NCBI GenBank assembly: GCA_021404945.1
Contig: QWHO01000001.1
Span: forward strand, 1-59,283
Direction: 5' to 3'
Source of the DNA: a bacterium CPR1
GTDB lineage: Bacteria > Vulcanimicrobiota > Xenobia > Xenobiales > QWHO01
Length of the DNA stretch: 59,283 bases
The translations under genes and the position numbers were made by a program. The notes beneath the pieces were generated by a model. The model had not been told where the DNA came from. It saw nothing but the letters and a program-made list of their open reading frames with translations, and did no database searches. Below are positions 42,116 through 51,151 of this stretch, one piece after another. Positions within the stretch are counted from its first letter, which is position 1. The number at the start of each line of letters is the position of its first letter.

Positions 42116-42562
42116 ATGTGGAAAGAATTTCGTGATTTTCTCAACCGCGGGAACGTGGTGGACATGGCCGTGGGCGTGATCATCGGGGCGGCCTTCGGCA
42201 GAATTGTGGACTCGCTGGTCAAGGATGTCCTGATGCCCCCGATCGGCCTGGTGCTGGGAGGGGTGGACTTTACCAACCTGTTCCTCACACTGGGAGACGC
42301 CAGCTATCCAACCCTGGCCGAAGCCCAGAAGGCTGGTGCGGCCACCATCAACTACGGGGTCTTTCTGAACACGCTGATCCAGTTCTTGATCGTCGCTCTG
42401 GCCGTGTTCATGATGGTGAAGTCGGTAGAGAAGATGCGCCGTCAGAAACCGGTCGAGCCACCGCCGCCGGATACCCGCGACTGCCCCTTCTGCCTCTCGA
42501 CCATCTCCAAGAACGCGACGCGCTGCCCTCAGTGCACCTCCGAGTTGGAGAAGGCAGCCTGA
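42116..42562 (+). CDS. mscL: large-conductance mechanosensitive channel MscL with C-terminal zinc ribbon
   Basis: 148 residues. The first ~105 residues are canonical MscL: MWKEFRDFLNRGNVVDMAVG, VIIGAAFGRIVDSLVKDVLM, the second transmembrane helix FLNTLIQFLIVALAVFMMVK. Instead of the short charged C-terminal helix the protein ends with CPFC ... CPQC spaced as in a zinc ribbon (42481-42540). MscL opens on membrane tension to release solutes during hypo-osmotic shock. Zinc-ribbon tails occur in some MscL proteins; their function is not established. Confidence 0.97.
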   Translation: MWKEFRDFLNRGNVVDMAVGVIIGAAFGRIVDSLVKDVLMPPIGLVLGGVDFTNLFLTLGDASYPTLAEAQKAGAATINYGVFLNTLIQFLIVALAVFMMVKSVEKMRRQKPVEPPPPDTRDCPFCLSTISKNATRCPQCTSELEKAA

Positions 42563-42599
42563 AGGCCAGGGCAGGCCCTCACCGGTCGACGGCAACTCC

Positions 42600-43652
42600 A
42601 TGATCATCCCGCACAGCCGTCCCACCTTGGGGTCGGAGGAAGCCGAGGCCGTAAAGCGCGTCGTTTTGAGTGGCATGGTGGCCGAGGGCCCGGAGGTCGC
42701 GGCCTTTGAGCACGAATTCTCCTCCGCGCTGGGCTGCGGCAGTGCCGTAGCAGTCGCCCACGGCACGGGGGCGCTGCACCTGGCCCTGCTCGGCCTGGGC
42801 GCAGGTCCAGGCCGAAAGGTCATCCTCCCCGCTTATTGTTGCGTCTCGGTGCTGAATGCCGTTCTTTATACGGGCGCCAGCCCCGTCCTGGCCGACTCGG
42901 TGCCAGACGCTCCCGACGTCGACCTCGAGCAGGTCAGGCGCTTGATCACGCCGGGAACGGCAGCGGTCGTGGTTCCCCATCTCTTCGGGCGGAGGGCCGC
43001 TCTCGAGCCTCTGCCCGTTCCTCTCGTCGAGGACGGAACGCAATCGCTGGGCGTTGACGGTCTGGGTCGGCACGGTCAGGCCACCATCTTTTCCTTCTAC
43101 GCCACCAAGATGCTGGCGGGAGCAGAAGGTGGGGCCGTGCTGAGCCACGATGAGCATCTTCTGGCGATGGTCCGCGACCGGCGCAGTTATGACGGGCGTA
43201 CCGACTGGGCCGAGCGATTCAATTACAAGATGACCGACCTCTCCGGGGCCATGCTCCGTGTGCAGCTTGGCAAGCTCGAGCGGTTCATTGAGCGCCGCCG
43301 GGAGCTGGCGGCATTCTACCGCGAGCGCCTGGGCGGCACAGGCCTGCGCCTGAGCGCCGAGCAGCCTGGCGAAGTCTTCTTCCGCTTCGTGGTCGAGGTC
43401 GATGAGGCCGCCGTTCGCGCGACGCAACTGCGCGAGTTGGGAGTGGACGCGCGCCTACCCGTGTTCCGCCCCGTGCATCATTACCTGGGACTTTGTCGCG
43501 ACGACTACCCGCACGCCGAGTCTCGCTGGCGAACGTCGCTCTCGCTTCCGCTTTACCCCTCGCTCACGCACGAGGAGGCGGAGCGGGTCGTGCAGGCCGC
43601 CACCATTCTTGGTCAGGTCATGAAAGCAGGCTCGGTCAGGCCAGCGCGTTGA
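42600..43652 (+). CDS. DegT/DnrJ/EryC1-family aminotransferase
   Basis: 350 residues. Sugar-aminotransferase family features: RPTLGSEEAEAVKRVVLSGM, VAVAHGTGALHLALLGLG, VVVPHLFGRRAALEPL, VEDGTQSLG, the PLP lysine Lys170 in FSFYATKMLAGAEGGAV and RFNYKMTDLSGAMLRVQLGK. Typical role: adding an amino group to a nucleotide-linked keto sugar for surface polysaccharide. No other sugar genes lie next to it, so the substrate is unknown. It has no clear ribosome-binding site, and its 3' end overlaps the convergent helical-repeat gene by 17 bases. Confidence 0.9.
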   Translation: MIIPHSRPTLGSEEAEAVKRVVLSGMVAEGPEVAAFEHEFSSALGCGSAVAVAHGTGALHLALLGLGAGPGRKVILPAYCCVSVLNAVLYTGASPVLADSVPDAPDVDLEQVRRLITPGTAAVVVPHLFGRRAALEPLPVPLVEDGTQSLGVDGLGRHGQATIFSFYATKMLAGAEGGAVLSHDEHLLAMVRDRRSYDGRTDWAERFNYKMTDLSGAMLRVQLGKLERFIERRRELAAFYRERLGGTGLRLSAEQPGEVFFRFVVEVDEAAVRATQLRELGVDARLPVFRPVHHYLGLCRDDYPHAESRWRTSLSLPLYPSLTHEEAERVVQAATILGQVMKAGSVRPAR

Positions 43653-45093
43653 AGGAGGTCTGAGCCGGCGGCTGCTGCACCGCCGCGAAGCGCCGGTCGA
43701 CCACGCCGTTATCGGCCCACTGGTTGCCATTGCGCCCGGGCACGTTGGCCACCGGCTGGTTGACGGTGCCGGCCTGCTGGGCCGTCAGCGCGGGGCCGGT
43801 GGCCCCTTTCTCGCGGCCGTTTTTGTCCATCAAAATCTCGCCGTCCTGGCGGCGCTGGCCCTGGGCATCGGGGCGGTGCAGGCGATCAGTGGCCAGTCCC
43901 ACGTTGGCTCGCCCGTTGAGCAGGTTGGTGGACTGGGTGTTGAAAGCGTTGACCAGGTCCTGGCCCTGGCGCGGAGGCGGTCCCTCGCTCGACTTCTCGA
44001 TCAGGGCGGCCACGCCGTCCGGAGTCATCTGGGGCATGTCTTTCATCAGCTGCATGCTCTGGCCGAACAGGGCGAAGCGGTTGTCGGCGTCTGCCCCCTC
44101 CTGGCCAGGGACCCGCTGCTTGATGGTGCCGGCTAGATTGACCACATCGTTGACGCTCGAGCCCGGGCGGCTGATCAAAAAGTCGGCGCCCTGCGAGAAG
44201 GCGTTGGCGATCTTCATGCCCGACTGGTCGTCTTTCTTGCCGCCGAGCTGGGCCACGGCGTCCGACATCCGGCCCACGTCCTGCACGCCGATGTCGTGGC
44301 GGGTGGTCATCAGCCGGGCTCCGGTCTTGAACATGTCCAGCGTGGCGGCGGCATTCATCCCGCCGCCTTCCTGGCCACCGCCGGCCGAGTTCTGGTTGAC
44401 GCCCCTGGACATCCGGCTCATCAGGGCGCCCAGGTCCTGAGGAGACACGTCCGTGCGGGTCTTCAGAAGCTCGAGCGAGGTGTTGTAGGCCTCCTTGACC
44501 AGGGCCGGCTGCTTGAGCGTCTGGGCGAAGCTGCCGGCCATGCTGGAGAGGGCGGCCGGTTTGATGTCGGTGCGCTGCAGCATCAGCTCGCGCGAACGCT
44601 CGTCGCGGATGGTGCCGTTGATATTCATATTGCCCTTCTGGTCCCTGGTGACGAGGTCCTCGAATTTGAGGTCGGGGCGCTCGGTGAGCATCGTCACCAC
44701 GCTGTCCAGGCCCTGCGGATCCTTGCGCAGCGGAGCGAGCATGCCGGCCGTCAGGTTGGGCTGCTTGGCTCCCAGCGTCTTCATGCGGTCGGCATCGCTG
44801 CCGAAGACCTGCTTGAGCTCCTCATCGGTCATCTGGCCGATGGGCTTGTCCATGAGCGCCCCTTTGCTGGCGGGAGCATTGGTGGGAGCAGCCTGGCCGG
44901 TGGTCTGGTTGCCCACGATTCCACGGTAGGCGTCATGGCGCTCGTCAGCCGCCCGACGGGCCTGCACCCCTGACCAGGGGTCGCCCTGAGTGGGCCCGTT
45001 GGCCTCCACGGTGGCCTGCTGCACCCTGAGTTGCTGCTCGGGGCTGATAGCGACGAAGTTCTGGGCCTGAGGCACTCCCACTGCGTTGGTCAT
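43636..45093 (-). CDS. helical-repeat protein of unknown function
   Basis: 485 residues from ATG 45093 (GGAAGGA eight bases upstream). The ends are Gln/Asn/Ala-rich and probably disordered. The centre (~135-405) contains seven imperfect copies of a repeat with consensus LLxxRxDVxxxDVxxL: around residues 136 (MLTERPDLKFEDLV), 171 (MLQRTDIKPAALS), 209 (LLKTRTDVSPQDLGALM), 261 (LMTTRHDIGVQDVGRMS), 305 (FLISRPGSSVNDVVNLA), 349 (LMKDMPQMTPDGVAALI) and 391 (LLNGRANVG). Later units are ~44 residues apart and begin with an Fxx(G/Q)-type helix. No known repeat family fits. No signal peptide, no membrane helix. It is divergent from a phospholipase-D-like gene and has a GNAAC pair in its promoter. Confidence 0.75.
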   Translation of the reverse strand: MTNAVGVPQAQNFVAISPEQQLRVQQATVEANGPTQGDPWSGVQARRAADERHDAYRGIVGNQTTGQAAPTNAPASKGALMDKPIGQMTDEELKQVFGSDADRMKTLGAKQPNLTAGMLAPLRKDPQGLDSVVTMLTERPDLKFEDLVTRDQKGNMNINGTIRDERSRELMLQRTDIKPAALSSMAGSFAQTLKQPALVKEAYNTSLELLKTRTDVSPQDLGALMSRMSRGVNQNSAGGGQEGGGMNAAATLDMFKTGARLMTTRHDIGVQDVGRMSDAVAQLGGKKDDQSGMKIANAFSQGADFLISRPGSSVNDVVNLAGTIKQRVPGQEGADADNRFALFGQSMQLMKDMPQMTPDGVAALIEKSSEGPPPRQGQDLVNAFNTQSTNLLNGRANVGLATDRLHRPDAQGQRRQDGEILMDKNGREKGATGPALTAQQAGTVNQPVANVPGRNGNQWADNGVVDRRFAAVQQPPAQTSFNALA

Positions 45094-45163
45094 GGCAAGA
45101 TCCTTCCCTGAGGGCTTTGATCGTATTTTCACGGCCGGGCTCGGGTCGGTTAAGGGGGGGTCT

Positions 45164-45179
45164 GTTACAGAAGGGTTGC
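45164..45179 (-). promoter_or_regulatory. 11-base-spaced GNAAC repeat pair (site D)
   Basis: On the minus strand GCAAC begins at 45179 and GTAAC at 45168, exactly 11 bases apart, about 70 bases upstream of the helical-repeat protein ATG and in the intergenic region shared with the divergent PLD gene (start 45259). It could act on either gene. Confidence 0.5.
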
Positions 45180-45258
45180 CGGCATGTAAACACTTTGGAT
45201 GCGCGCCGAAGAGGGGCAGGGTAGACGCTCCGAGCCCGGCGCGTGATAAGCAAGGGCA

Positions 45259-47577
45259 GTGGACGTACTCGGCGATACCCGTCTGGCTCCGCTCCTCCCG
45301 ACGCTGAAGTCGGCAGTGCCCGCGCGTACCGGGCCCGTGACGGCAGAGCCCCAGGGGCCGCAGGATACCTTCACCGCTGGGGCCGCGCCCGCCACCGCCA
45401 CGACGCAGCAGTATCCGTGGGAGAATGAGCAGCCGGCCGCTTCTACTCTGAGCCCCGAGCTGGCCCTGCGGCTGCCCGACCCCGAGGAGGCCCTGCCCAG
45501 CCTGGCTGAGGCCCGCAAGCGCGACAAAGAGTATGGCCTCACCCTGCGCGACCTCAAGGCGCGCCGCAAAGAGCTCAAGGACGGACCTCTGGCCGAGGCG
45601 GCCGAAGTCCACCAGCAGCTGGTGCAGACCCAGGCGGCCCGCGAGAACATCCAGGCCGTGGCTCGCCAGATGCGCTGGGAAAAGGGCGGCGGGGGAGATC
45701 TGTCGGCGCTGGAGCAGACCTACTATCAGAACAGCGACGTGCCCGTCAGCGAGATGCAGGAGGTGGCCCGCATCACCCGCAGCCTCGAGCAGCCCGATTC
45801 GCCCTACAAGCTGAAGGGCAACCAGGTGGAGGCCCTGACCCGCGAGGAGATCTGGCACAAGAAGATGGAGCTGCTCGACGGGGCGGTGAAGAACCCGGTG
45901 CGCAACGGCCAACCGGTCGAGGTGGAGGCCCAGTACTACGAGATGGCCAGCCCGGAGATGCTCGAGAAGCTCTCTCGCGCTTCTCGCGGAGGCGCCAATG
46001 TTCGCGTGCTGCTCGATGCAGGCACGCTCTCCAAGCAGGGCGATGAGCTTGACGCTACGAGCCTGACGGCTCGGTTGAACGCCACTCGCCGCCTGGAGGT
46101 GGGCTCGCAGGGGCAGGCGGCGGTGCAGCTCTTCGCCAACAAAGAGGTGCTGGGCGCCCGGGCCGAGATCATGCACCGCAAGTTGTTGCGGGTGGGGGAC
46201 GAGACCGTTTTCGGGGGAATGAACTCCAACGCCAGCTCCAGCGAGAACGTGGACTTCGCCACCACCATCCAGGGACCGGCCGCGACCAGGCTCAGCCAGG
46301 GCTTCCAGCGCGATGTGGACCTCTCGGCTGGCCGGGGCGTGGAGGAGATTTACGGCACTCAGCTCGAGGAGCTGCGCACCTCCGAGTTGCCCGTCAAGGT
46401 GCAACGGCGCGGGCTGCTCGACCTGCTCGAGGCCCAGACGGGGGTTCCGCCCCGGGGAGGCATGACCCAGTCCGAGCGAGTCGACCGGGCCATCGAGTCG
46501 GCTGGCTATCAGGGCGTAACCGTGGGCCAGCTGGCCGAGATCCCCGATGCTGATGGGGACGGCAAGGTGAGCCCGGCGGACGAACGGGCTTTCCTGCTCG
46601 AGGGGCGAGGGGGGGCCACCCTGACCCAGAAGGGCCGCACCCTGCTCGCCGACGGGCTCGAGCAGGCGGTGGGACGCATGAACGGCCCGGGCAACATGAA
46701 GAAACTGCAAACTTCGCGCCCCCCTTCAGAGGCTGCCACCGGTGCCGACACCGTAGCCGTGGGCGATACCTCGGCCGAGCGTCAGGCGCTGATCCTCCAC
46801 TCCATCGACTCGGCCGACAAGTTCGTGAAGGTGTCGGCCTTCGTGCTCAACGCCGACATGGCGCGGCTGCTGGCCGACAAGCGCGATCGCATGCAGGCCG
46901 AGGGCAAACCGTTCGAGGTGCAGGTGGTGCTCGACCCGGGAATGTACCAGTACGGGGGCACTCCCAACGAGAAGTCCTTCAAAATGCTCGAAGATCGGGG
47001 CGTGCCGGTGCGCTGGGCCGTGCTCGACCGCACCGACGGTGACCACGACCGCAAGGTGCACGCCAAGATGATCCTGACCGACAAGATGATGCTCACCGGC
47101 AGCACCAACTTCTCGCACAAGGGCCTGCGCGACAACTGGGAGATGTCCGACCTGACCTTCTTTGGCGACGGCCCCGATTCGGCCGCCAAGCTCGAGGAGG
47201 TGAACGGCGACTTCGACCGGCTTTACAATCGCGAGTCGCTGGCCCTGGACACGCGCGCCCTGGCCGAGCAGAAGTACGGTGACCGCCGCGGGGCCGAGGG
47301 CGAGTTGCTACGCGACAGCTATCGCAATCGGGTCACCCGCAGCTTCCTGCGCGGCATCCAGGCCTACGAGGAGGACGTGGGCGCGCGCGTGCAGGATGAG
47401 GTGAAGCAGAACCCGCAACTACGCTACCGGATCGAAGAGCAGGTCCGCAACGGGTTCCCCCGTGGCTACGCCACCATGGAGGCGCTGGGGGACGAGCGCA
47501 TGGCCGAGTTGCGCGAGTCGAGCCCGGCTTACCAGCGCCTGCTCCGCATCCAGACGGAAGGGGCGGGAGTCCGCTAG
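45259..47577 (+). CDS. phospholipase-D-like protein with internal EF-hand
   Basis: 772 residues from a GTG with AAGGG just upstream. N-terminal ~180 residues are helical with no signal peptide. Two PLD domains: motif 1 MHRKLLRVGDETVFGGMNSN (His306, Lys308; the Asp is at 314, one place later than in HxK(x4)D) and motif 2 VHAKMILTDKMMLTGSTN (His601, Lys603, Asp608, canonical). Between them lies a perfect 12-residue EF-hand loop, DADGDGKVSPAD (Asp430, 432, 434, 441), suggesting calcium dependence. C-terminal helical tail. A paralogue lies at 51260-53554 on the other strand. Possible activities: phospholipase, nuclease or phosphatidyltransferase; substrate unknown. Confidence 0.87.
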   Translation: MDVLGDTRLAPLLPTLKSAVPARTGPVTAEPQGPQDTFTAGAAPATATTQQYPWENEQPAASTLSPELALRLPDPEEALPSLAEARKRDKEYGLTLRDLKARRKELKDGPLAEAAEVHQQLVQTQAARENIQAVARQMRWEKGGGGDLSALEQTYYQNSDVPVSEMQEVARITRSLEQPDSPYKLKGNQVEALTREEIWHKKMELLDGAVKNPVRNGQPVEVEAQYYEMASPEMLEKLSRASRGGANVRVLLDAGTLSKQGDELDATSLTARLNATRRLEVGSQGQAAVQLFANKEVLGARAEIMHRKLLRVGDETVFGGMNSNASSSENVDFATTIQGPAATRLSQGFQRDVDLSAGRGVEEIYGTQLEELRTSELPVKVQRRGLLDLLEAQTGVPPRGGMTQSERVDRAIESAGYQGVTVGQLAEIPDADGDGKVSPADERAFLLEGRGGATLTQKGRTLLADGLEQAVGRMNGPGNMKKLQTSRPPSEAATGADTVAVGDTSAERQALILHSIDSADKFVKVSAFVLNADMARLLADKRDRMQAEGKPFEVQVVLDPGMYQYGGTPNEKSFKMLEDRGVPVRWAVLDRTDGDHDRKVHAKMILTDKMMLTGSTNFSHKGLRDNWEMSDLTFFGDGPDSAAKLEEVNGDFDRLYNRESLALDTRALAEQKYGDRRGAEGELLRDSYRNRVTRSFLRGIQAYEEDVGARVQDEVKQNPQLRYRIEEQVRNGFPRGYATMEALGDERMAELRESSPAYQRLLRIQTEGAGVR

Positions 47578-47595
47578 CCTCGAACCAGGCAGCCC

Positions 47596-48321
47596 ATGCG
47601 CACTCTGTTGCTCCTGCTCTGCCTGGCCCTGCCCGGACTGGCGCAGCTTCCCGACCTGGAGAAAGCCCGCCAGGCCCTGCTGGTGGTCAGCCCTGCCTGG
47701 GATTCGGTGCAGGCCACACTCACTCGCTGGGAGCGCACCGAATCAGGCGCCTGGCGTCAGGCGGGCTCACCCATGCCCGTGGTGGTGGGCGACAAGGGCC
47801 TGGCCTGGGGACGAGGCCTTCACCCTGCCGAAGCCAATCGCGCTCGCATCAAGCGCGAGGGAGACGGCTGCGCTCCTGCCGGCATCTTCGCCCTCAAGCG
47901 CATGTTCGGCTCGCGCCAGCAGTTCGGGCCGGGCACCCTGCCCTACCAGGAGATGCGCTCGGACACGGCCGGGGTGGATGACCCCGAGTCGCGTTACTAC
48001 AACCAGATCGTCCAGCCCGGGCCGGGCATCGTGAAAGACTGGAAGAGCGCCGAGCGCATGCTCATCCCTGACTACAAGATCGGCATCGTGGTCGAGCACA
48101 ACACCGATCCCCCCGTGAAAGGAGCGGGCTCGTGCATCTTCATGCACATCTGGATGGGTCCCACCACGGGCACGGCCGGCTGCACCGCCACCACGCTGAC
48201 TTTCATGCGGGAGCTGGCCGAGTGGCTGCGCAAGGATGCCCGGCCGGTGCTGATCCAGTTGCCTCAGAGCGAGTATGAGCGCTATCGGGAAAGCTGGAAA
48301 CTGCCCGACAGGGAAAATTGA
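47596..48321 (+). CDS. secreted L,D-transpeptidase (YkuD-like)
   Basis: 241 residues with signal peptide MRTLLLLLCLALPGLAQ. The catalytic region reads GSCIFMHIWMGPTTGTAGCTAT with His184 and Cys196 in the HxxxxxxxxxxxC order of the YkuD/ErfK domain (usual SxGC is TAGC). EGDGCAPAGIFALKRMFG and VVEHN are further family features of the YafK/L,D-TPase-like branch. Acts in the periplasm on peptidoglycan cross-links or lipoprotein attachment. Overlaps the next gene by 4 bases if that one starts at TTG. Confidence 0.85.
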   Translation: MRTLLLLLCLALPGLAQLPDLEKARQALLVVSPAWDSVQATLTRWERTESGAWRQAGSPMPVVVGDKGLAWGRGLHPAEANRARIKREGDGCAPAGIFALKRMFGSRQQFGPGTLPYQEMRSDTAGVDDPESRYYNQIVQPGPGIVKDWKSAERMLIPDYKIGIVVEHNTDPPVKGAGSCIFMHIWMGPTTGTAGCTATTLTFMRELAEWLRKDARPVLIQLPQSEYERYRESWKLPDREN

Positions 48322-48719
48322 GGTGCAAAGCAAACAGCCCGTTCATGCAGCTTCCCGCCGATTTTCCCGAGGCCTACAAAGCCCCGTTCGTCGAAATTCT
48401 GAATCTGGGTATCACCCGGACTCCCGAGGAGTTGCGGCTCGGTGTCAAGGTGCACCTTTCGCGCATCGCCAAGACGGCCCGCACCACCGAGTTCGATGAG
48501 GACGTGGCCGTGGGCATCGGCCAGGGCCTGCTCGGCCTGCTGGAGCTCCCCCTCAAGGAAGAGCCCCAGCGCAGCTGGGTGTTGGCGGCCGTGTCCTACT
48601 ACGTGAACATGGACGATGAGGAGCCCGACTTCACTCCGGGCGGCTTCCACGACGACGCGGCCGTCTTTAACGCGGTGGCCCGGGCGATGGGCAGACCCGA
48701 GCTCGTGGTGCAGATCTGA
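48318..48719 (+). CDS. small DUF1232 (YkvA)-like protein
   Basis: 133 residues from a TTG overlapping the L,D-transpeptidase stop (TTGA); an ATG at 48345 is the alternative and is preceded by no clear ribosome-binding site. The C-terminal half, SWVLAAVSYYVNMDDEEPDF followed by TPGGFHDDAAVFNAVARAMG, follows the DUF1232 pattern (Yxx...DxxPDxxPxxGxxDDxAV). DUF1232 proteins are small, of unknown function. Translational coupling to the transpeptidase suggests a common process, but nothing specific. Confidence 0.65.
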   Translation: MRCKANSPFMQLPADFPEAYKAPFVEILNLGITRTPEELRLGVKVHLSRIAKTARTTEFDEDVAVGIGQGLLGLLELPLKEEPQRSWVLAAVSYYVNMDDEEPDFTPGGFHDDAAVFNAVARAMGRPELVVQI

Positions 48720-48723
48720 CAGG

Positions 48724-49542
48724 CTAACCCCAGGTCTGGTCGTAGAGACCCTTCAGATCGGGGAACTCGCGCAAAGACACGCTGTCGAGCTTGCGCAGCA
48801 ACGGCCCTAGCTTGATCAACTCGGGGGGGATCTGGCCCTGTTTGACCCGCTCATAGAAGGCCCCGAATTCTTGCGCGGTGACGCGGTCGGGCCGGAAAGG
48901 GCTGGTCAGAAGCTGCTCGGGTTGCAGCACCAGGTCGAGCAGCTTCTGATAACCGGCCGAGCTGACCCCGGTGAAGTCTTCGCCGGAAGACTCCAGGCGC
49001 TCGAGCCTGTCCCAGGCCTCCATGGCCACCTGCGACTTCAGCCAGCCGGAGCGCACACCCACGTAGAATGCGCGAAAGACCCGATCGCGCCAGGCCTCGG
49101 GCGAGTCGACCTGGGTGGCCCGTTGGCGAGAGCAGTGGTAGGCAGACAAAAGCCCGGCATACATGGCCTGTTGTTTCCTGGTCTCCAGCACATGGCGCAC
49201 ACTGGTGAGAAACTCGTTCAGGCGAAACGGCTTGTAGAGGTAGTCTTCGGCTTCTACCCGGATGGCCCGGCCGGGGGTGTCCTCGGAGGCGTAGCCGGTC
49301 ATCACGATGCTGCGCAGGTGAGGCTGGCTCTTGCGCAGCTCGACCAGGCACTCGATGCCGTCCATCTCAGCCATGCGCACGTCGGCCACCACCAGGTCGA
49401 ACTGAAGTTTCTCGGCCAGCTGCAGGGCCCGCCCGGGCGAGGGGGCGGCGTGCACGGAGTAGAGGTCATCTTGCTCGAGAACGTCAGCGAGAACCTCGCG
49501 CATGTCGGCATCGTCTTCCAGAACGCAAACAACCCAGGGCAT
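48724..49542 (-). CDS. response regulator with novel C-terminal domain
   Basis: 272 residues. Receiver domain at 1-120: acidic pocket VCVLEDDADM (Glu9-Asp10-Asp11), phospho-acceptor Asp54 in LVVADVRMAEMDG, Thr in SIVMTGYASED and Lys in DYLYKPFRLNEF. The remaining ~150 residues are helical (RDRVFRAFYVGVRSGWLKSQ; QKLLDLVLQPEQLLTSPFRP) and contain no helix-turn-helix I can recognise, so output is probably through protein interaction. It is the last gene of a four-gene unit with the second PLD protein; no histidine kinase is in the window. Confidence 0.88.
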   Translation of the reverse strand: MPWVVCVLEDDADMREVLADVLEQDDLYSVHAAPSPGRALQLAEKLQFDLVVADVRMAEMDGIECLVELRKSQPHLRSIVMTGYASEDTPGRAIRVEAEDYLYKPFRLNEFLTSVRHVLETRKQQAMYAGLLSAYHCSRQRATQVDSPEAWRDRVFRAFYVGVRSGWLKSQVAMEAWDRLERLESSGEDFTGVSSAGYQKLLDLVLQPEQLLTSPFRPDRVTAQEFGAFYERVKQGQIPPELIKLGPLLRKLDSVSLREFPDLKGLYDQTWG

Positions 49543-49561
49543 GGCTCGGCTTTGGTTCGCT

Positions 49562-51151
49562 TCAGACCCCGCCAGTCCCTCGCTTGGGCAGACGAATCCC
49601 TCCCACCCGCACCGCGTCGGGCCCTTCCTTGATTCCCGCGCCTGGATCGCGCTCGCGAGCCATGTGGCGAATCAAGTCCTCCTCTCTGGCTTCCTGCTTC
49701 ATGCGCTCGAGCAGGGGCTTGAGCTGGTCCCAGCCGGCCGCCTGTCCGCGCAGGGCGGTCAGGTCGTCTCGCAGCCGGTCGCTCATGATGGGACGGGCCA
49801 GGAGCCGATCGAGAACGAGCTGAAGCCCTTCCCCCCGCGCGATGCGGTGCAGCCTCAGCACGTGCTCGACCTGCTCGCTGGTGGACTCGAAGTCTCGCCA
49901 GAATGCGCGTACCAGGGGCAGCGATTGCGCCTCGTGCACCCCCGCCGCGCCCAGGGCGCTGAGCAGCACGGTGCGCGCCTGATCTTCGTTTGAAGTGTGG
50001 TGGCGAAGAGCCTGCTGCCAGACCGCGTGGCGTTGGGTAGGATTCAAGCTCGGCCACAGCTGGCTGGCCAGTCTGGCGGTCGGAGCGTCCAACTCGGCCA
50101 GCTGGCGTTCCTGGGCCACGCTGTCGGCGGCGGAGGTGGCTCCCAGCGCAAACAGCCAGGTATCTGCCGGCTGCGGATGGCTTACTGCCTGTTTCATGGC
50201 CGGCACGCTGGTCAGGCCCCAGCGCTCCAGCATCTGCCCGGACGCGGTGGTCTGCAAGGCGGGTCGGATGGCTTCAAACAGAGCCTGATCCTCTGCCAGG
50301 CTGGTCGAGTAGTGATATCCCACGTAGCGACTCAGGAATTGTTCCTGAGTCGCGCCCAGAGCCATGGACCAGGCAACCTTTTTCTTCTCCGGAGTGGTTA
50401 CGGCCGCGTGCACCGCCTGCGCGACCGGCAGACGAGACAACTGCTTTTGCTGCACTGCAAAGGCCAACTCGGGGGTCACTTTGCGAGCCAGGTCGTCGGG
50501 ACCCTTGCTCCAGCAGTCGAGCCCCTTTTCGAGCGTGGGCCAGTCGAGGGGCAGCTCCCACCCCTCCAGTGCCTCCACCACCCAGCGATCCCTGGGATGC
50601 TCGCGCATGGCTTCGAAGATCGGCTCGGCCATGGCGTTCTTCTCGGCCAGGCTGGTGGATTTCACAGGGGTGCTCAGCAGCCACACGAATTGGAGCGGGC
50701 TGGAATCGGCCGGCTGCCAGAGGGCATCCCTCCAGATAGTGTCCTTAAGGTTCTCGCTTGCGGTGGCATCGCACAACTGGCCGCCCAGTCGCCCCAGCCA
50801 GCCCACTTGCTCGTCTGAAGCGAACGCTTCCAGTTGTTGTCGTTTCACCGAGAAGGGCGCCAGCAAAGGGGTGCAGGAGCTGGCCAGTTTGCGCAGGTCG
50901 CGCTCGCCCTTGCTGACCATCTCGAGCAGTTGCTTGAGGGCATAGTCGTCCTGGGCCAGACCCCAGCGCTGGCCGGCCCGGGCAATCTCGGCCAGGCCTG
51001 GCTGGCGGGCCAGCTCCTGCAAAACCTTCTCTCCTACCGCGTCTCGCTGGTCGCCGTAGGGAGCAGCTTTCAGCTTCTGCAGCGAGCGCTCATAAAAGTT
51101 ACCCGGGCTTGCGAGCGGGGCGGTGAAGGCACGCTGGACCGCTGAGATCAT
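49562..51151 (-). CDS. large helical protein of unknown function
   Basis: 529 residues from ATG 51151, which overlaps the preceding small gene (ATGA) and has GGAAGG four bases upstream; an in-frame extension by 7 codons is less likely. Almost wholly alpha-helical and Trp/Gln/Leu-rich, with loosely repeated units (VGEKVLQELARQPGLAEIAR; VEALEGWELPLDWPTLEKGL; LASQLWPSLNPTQRHAVWQQ), suggestive of a superhelical HEAT-like scaffold. No signal peptide, membrane helix or catalytic motif seen. Lies between the small membrane protein and the response regulator in one operon. Confidence 0.75.
   Translation of the reverse strand: MISAVQRAFTAPLASPGNFYERSLQKLKAAPYGDQRDAVGEKVLQELARQPGLAEIARAGQRWGLAQDDYALKQLLEMVSKGERDLRKLASSCTPLLAPFSVKRQQLEAFASDEQVGWLGRLGGQLCDATASENLKDTIWRDALWQPADSSPLQFVWLLSTPVKSTSLAEKNAMAEPIFEAMREHPRDRWVVEALEGWELPLDWPTLEKGLDCWSKGPDDLARKVTPELAFAVQQKQLSRLPVAQAVHAAVTTPEKKKVAWSMALGATQEQFLSRYVGYHYSTSLAEDQALFEAIRPALQTTASGQMLERWGLTSVPAMKQAVSHPQPADTWLFALGATSAADSVAQERQLAELDAPTARLASQLWPSLNPTQRHAVWQQALRHHTSNEDQARTVLLSALGAAGVHEAQSLPLVRAFWRDFESTSEQVEHVLRLHRIARGEGLQLVLDRLLARPIMSDRLRDDLTALRGQAAGWDQLKPLLERMKQEAREEDLIRHMARERDPGAGIKEGPDAVRVGGIRLPKRGTGGV

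Noticed and set aside
45094-46710. N-terminal extension of the helical-repeat gene through the PLD gene
   Set aside because: The extension is antisense to the PLD coding region; a good ribosome-binding site and the ATG at 45093 mark the true start.
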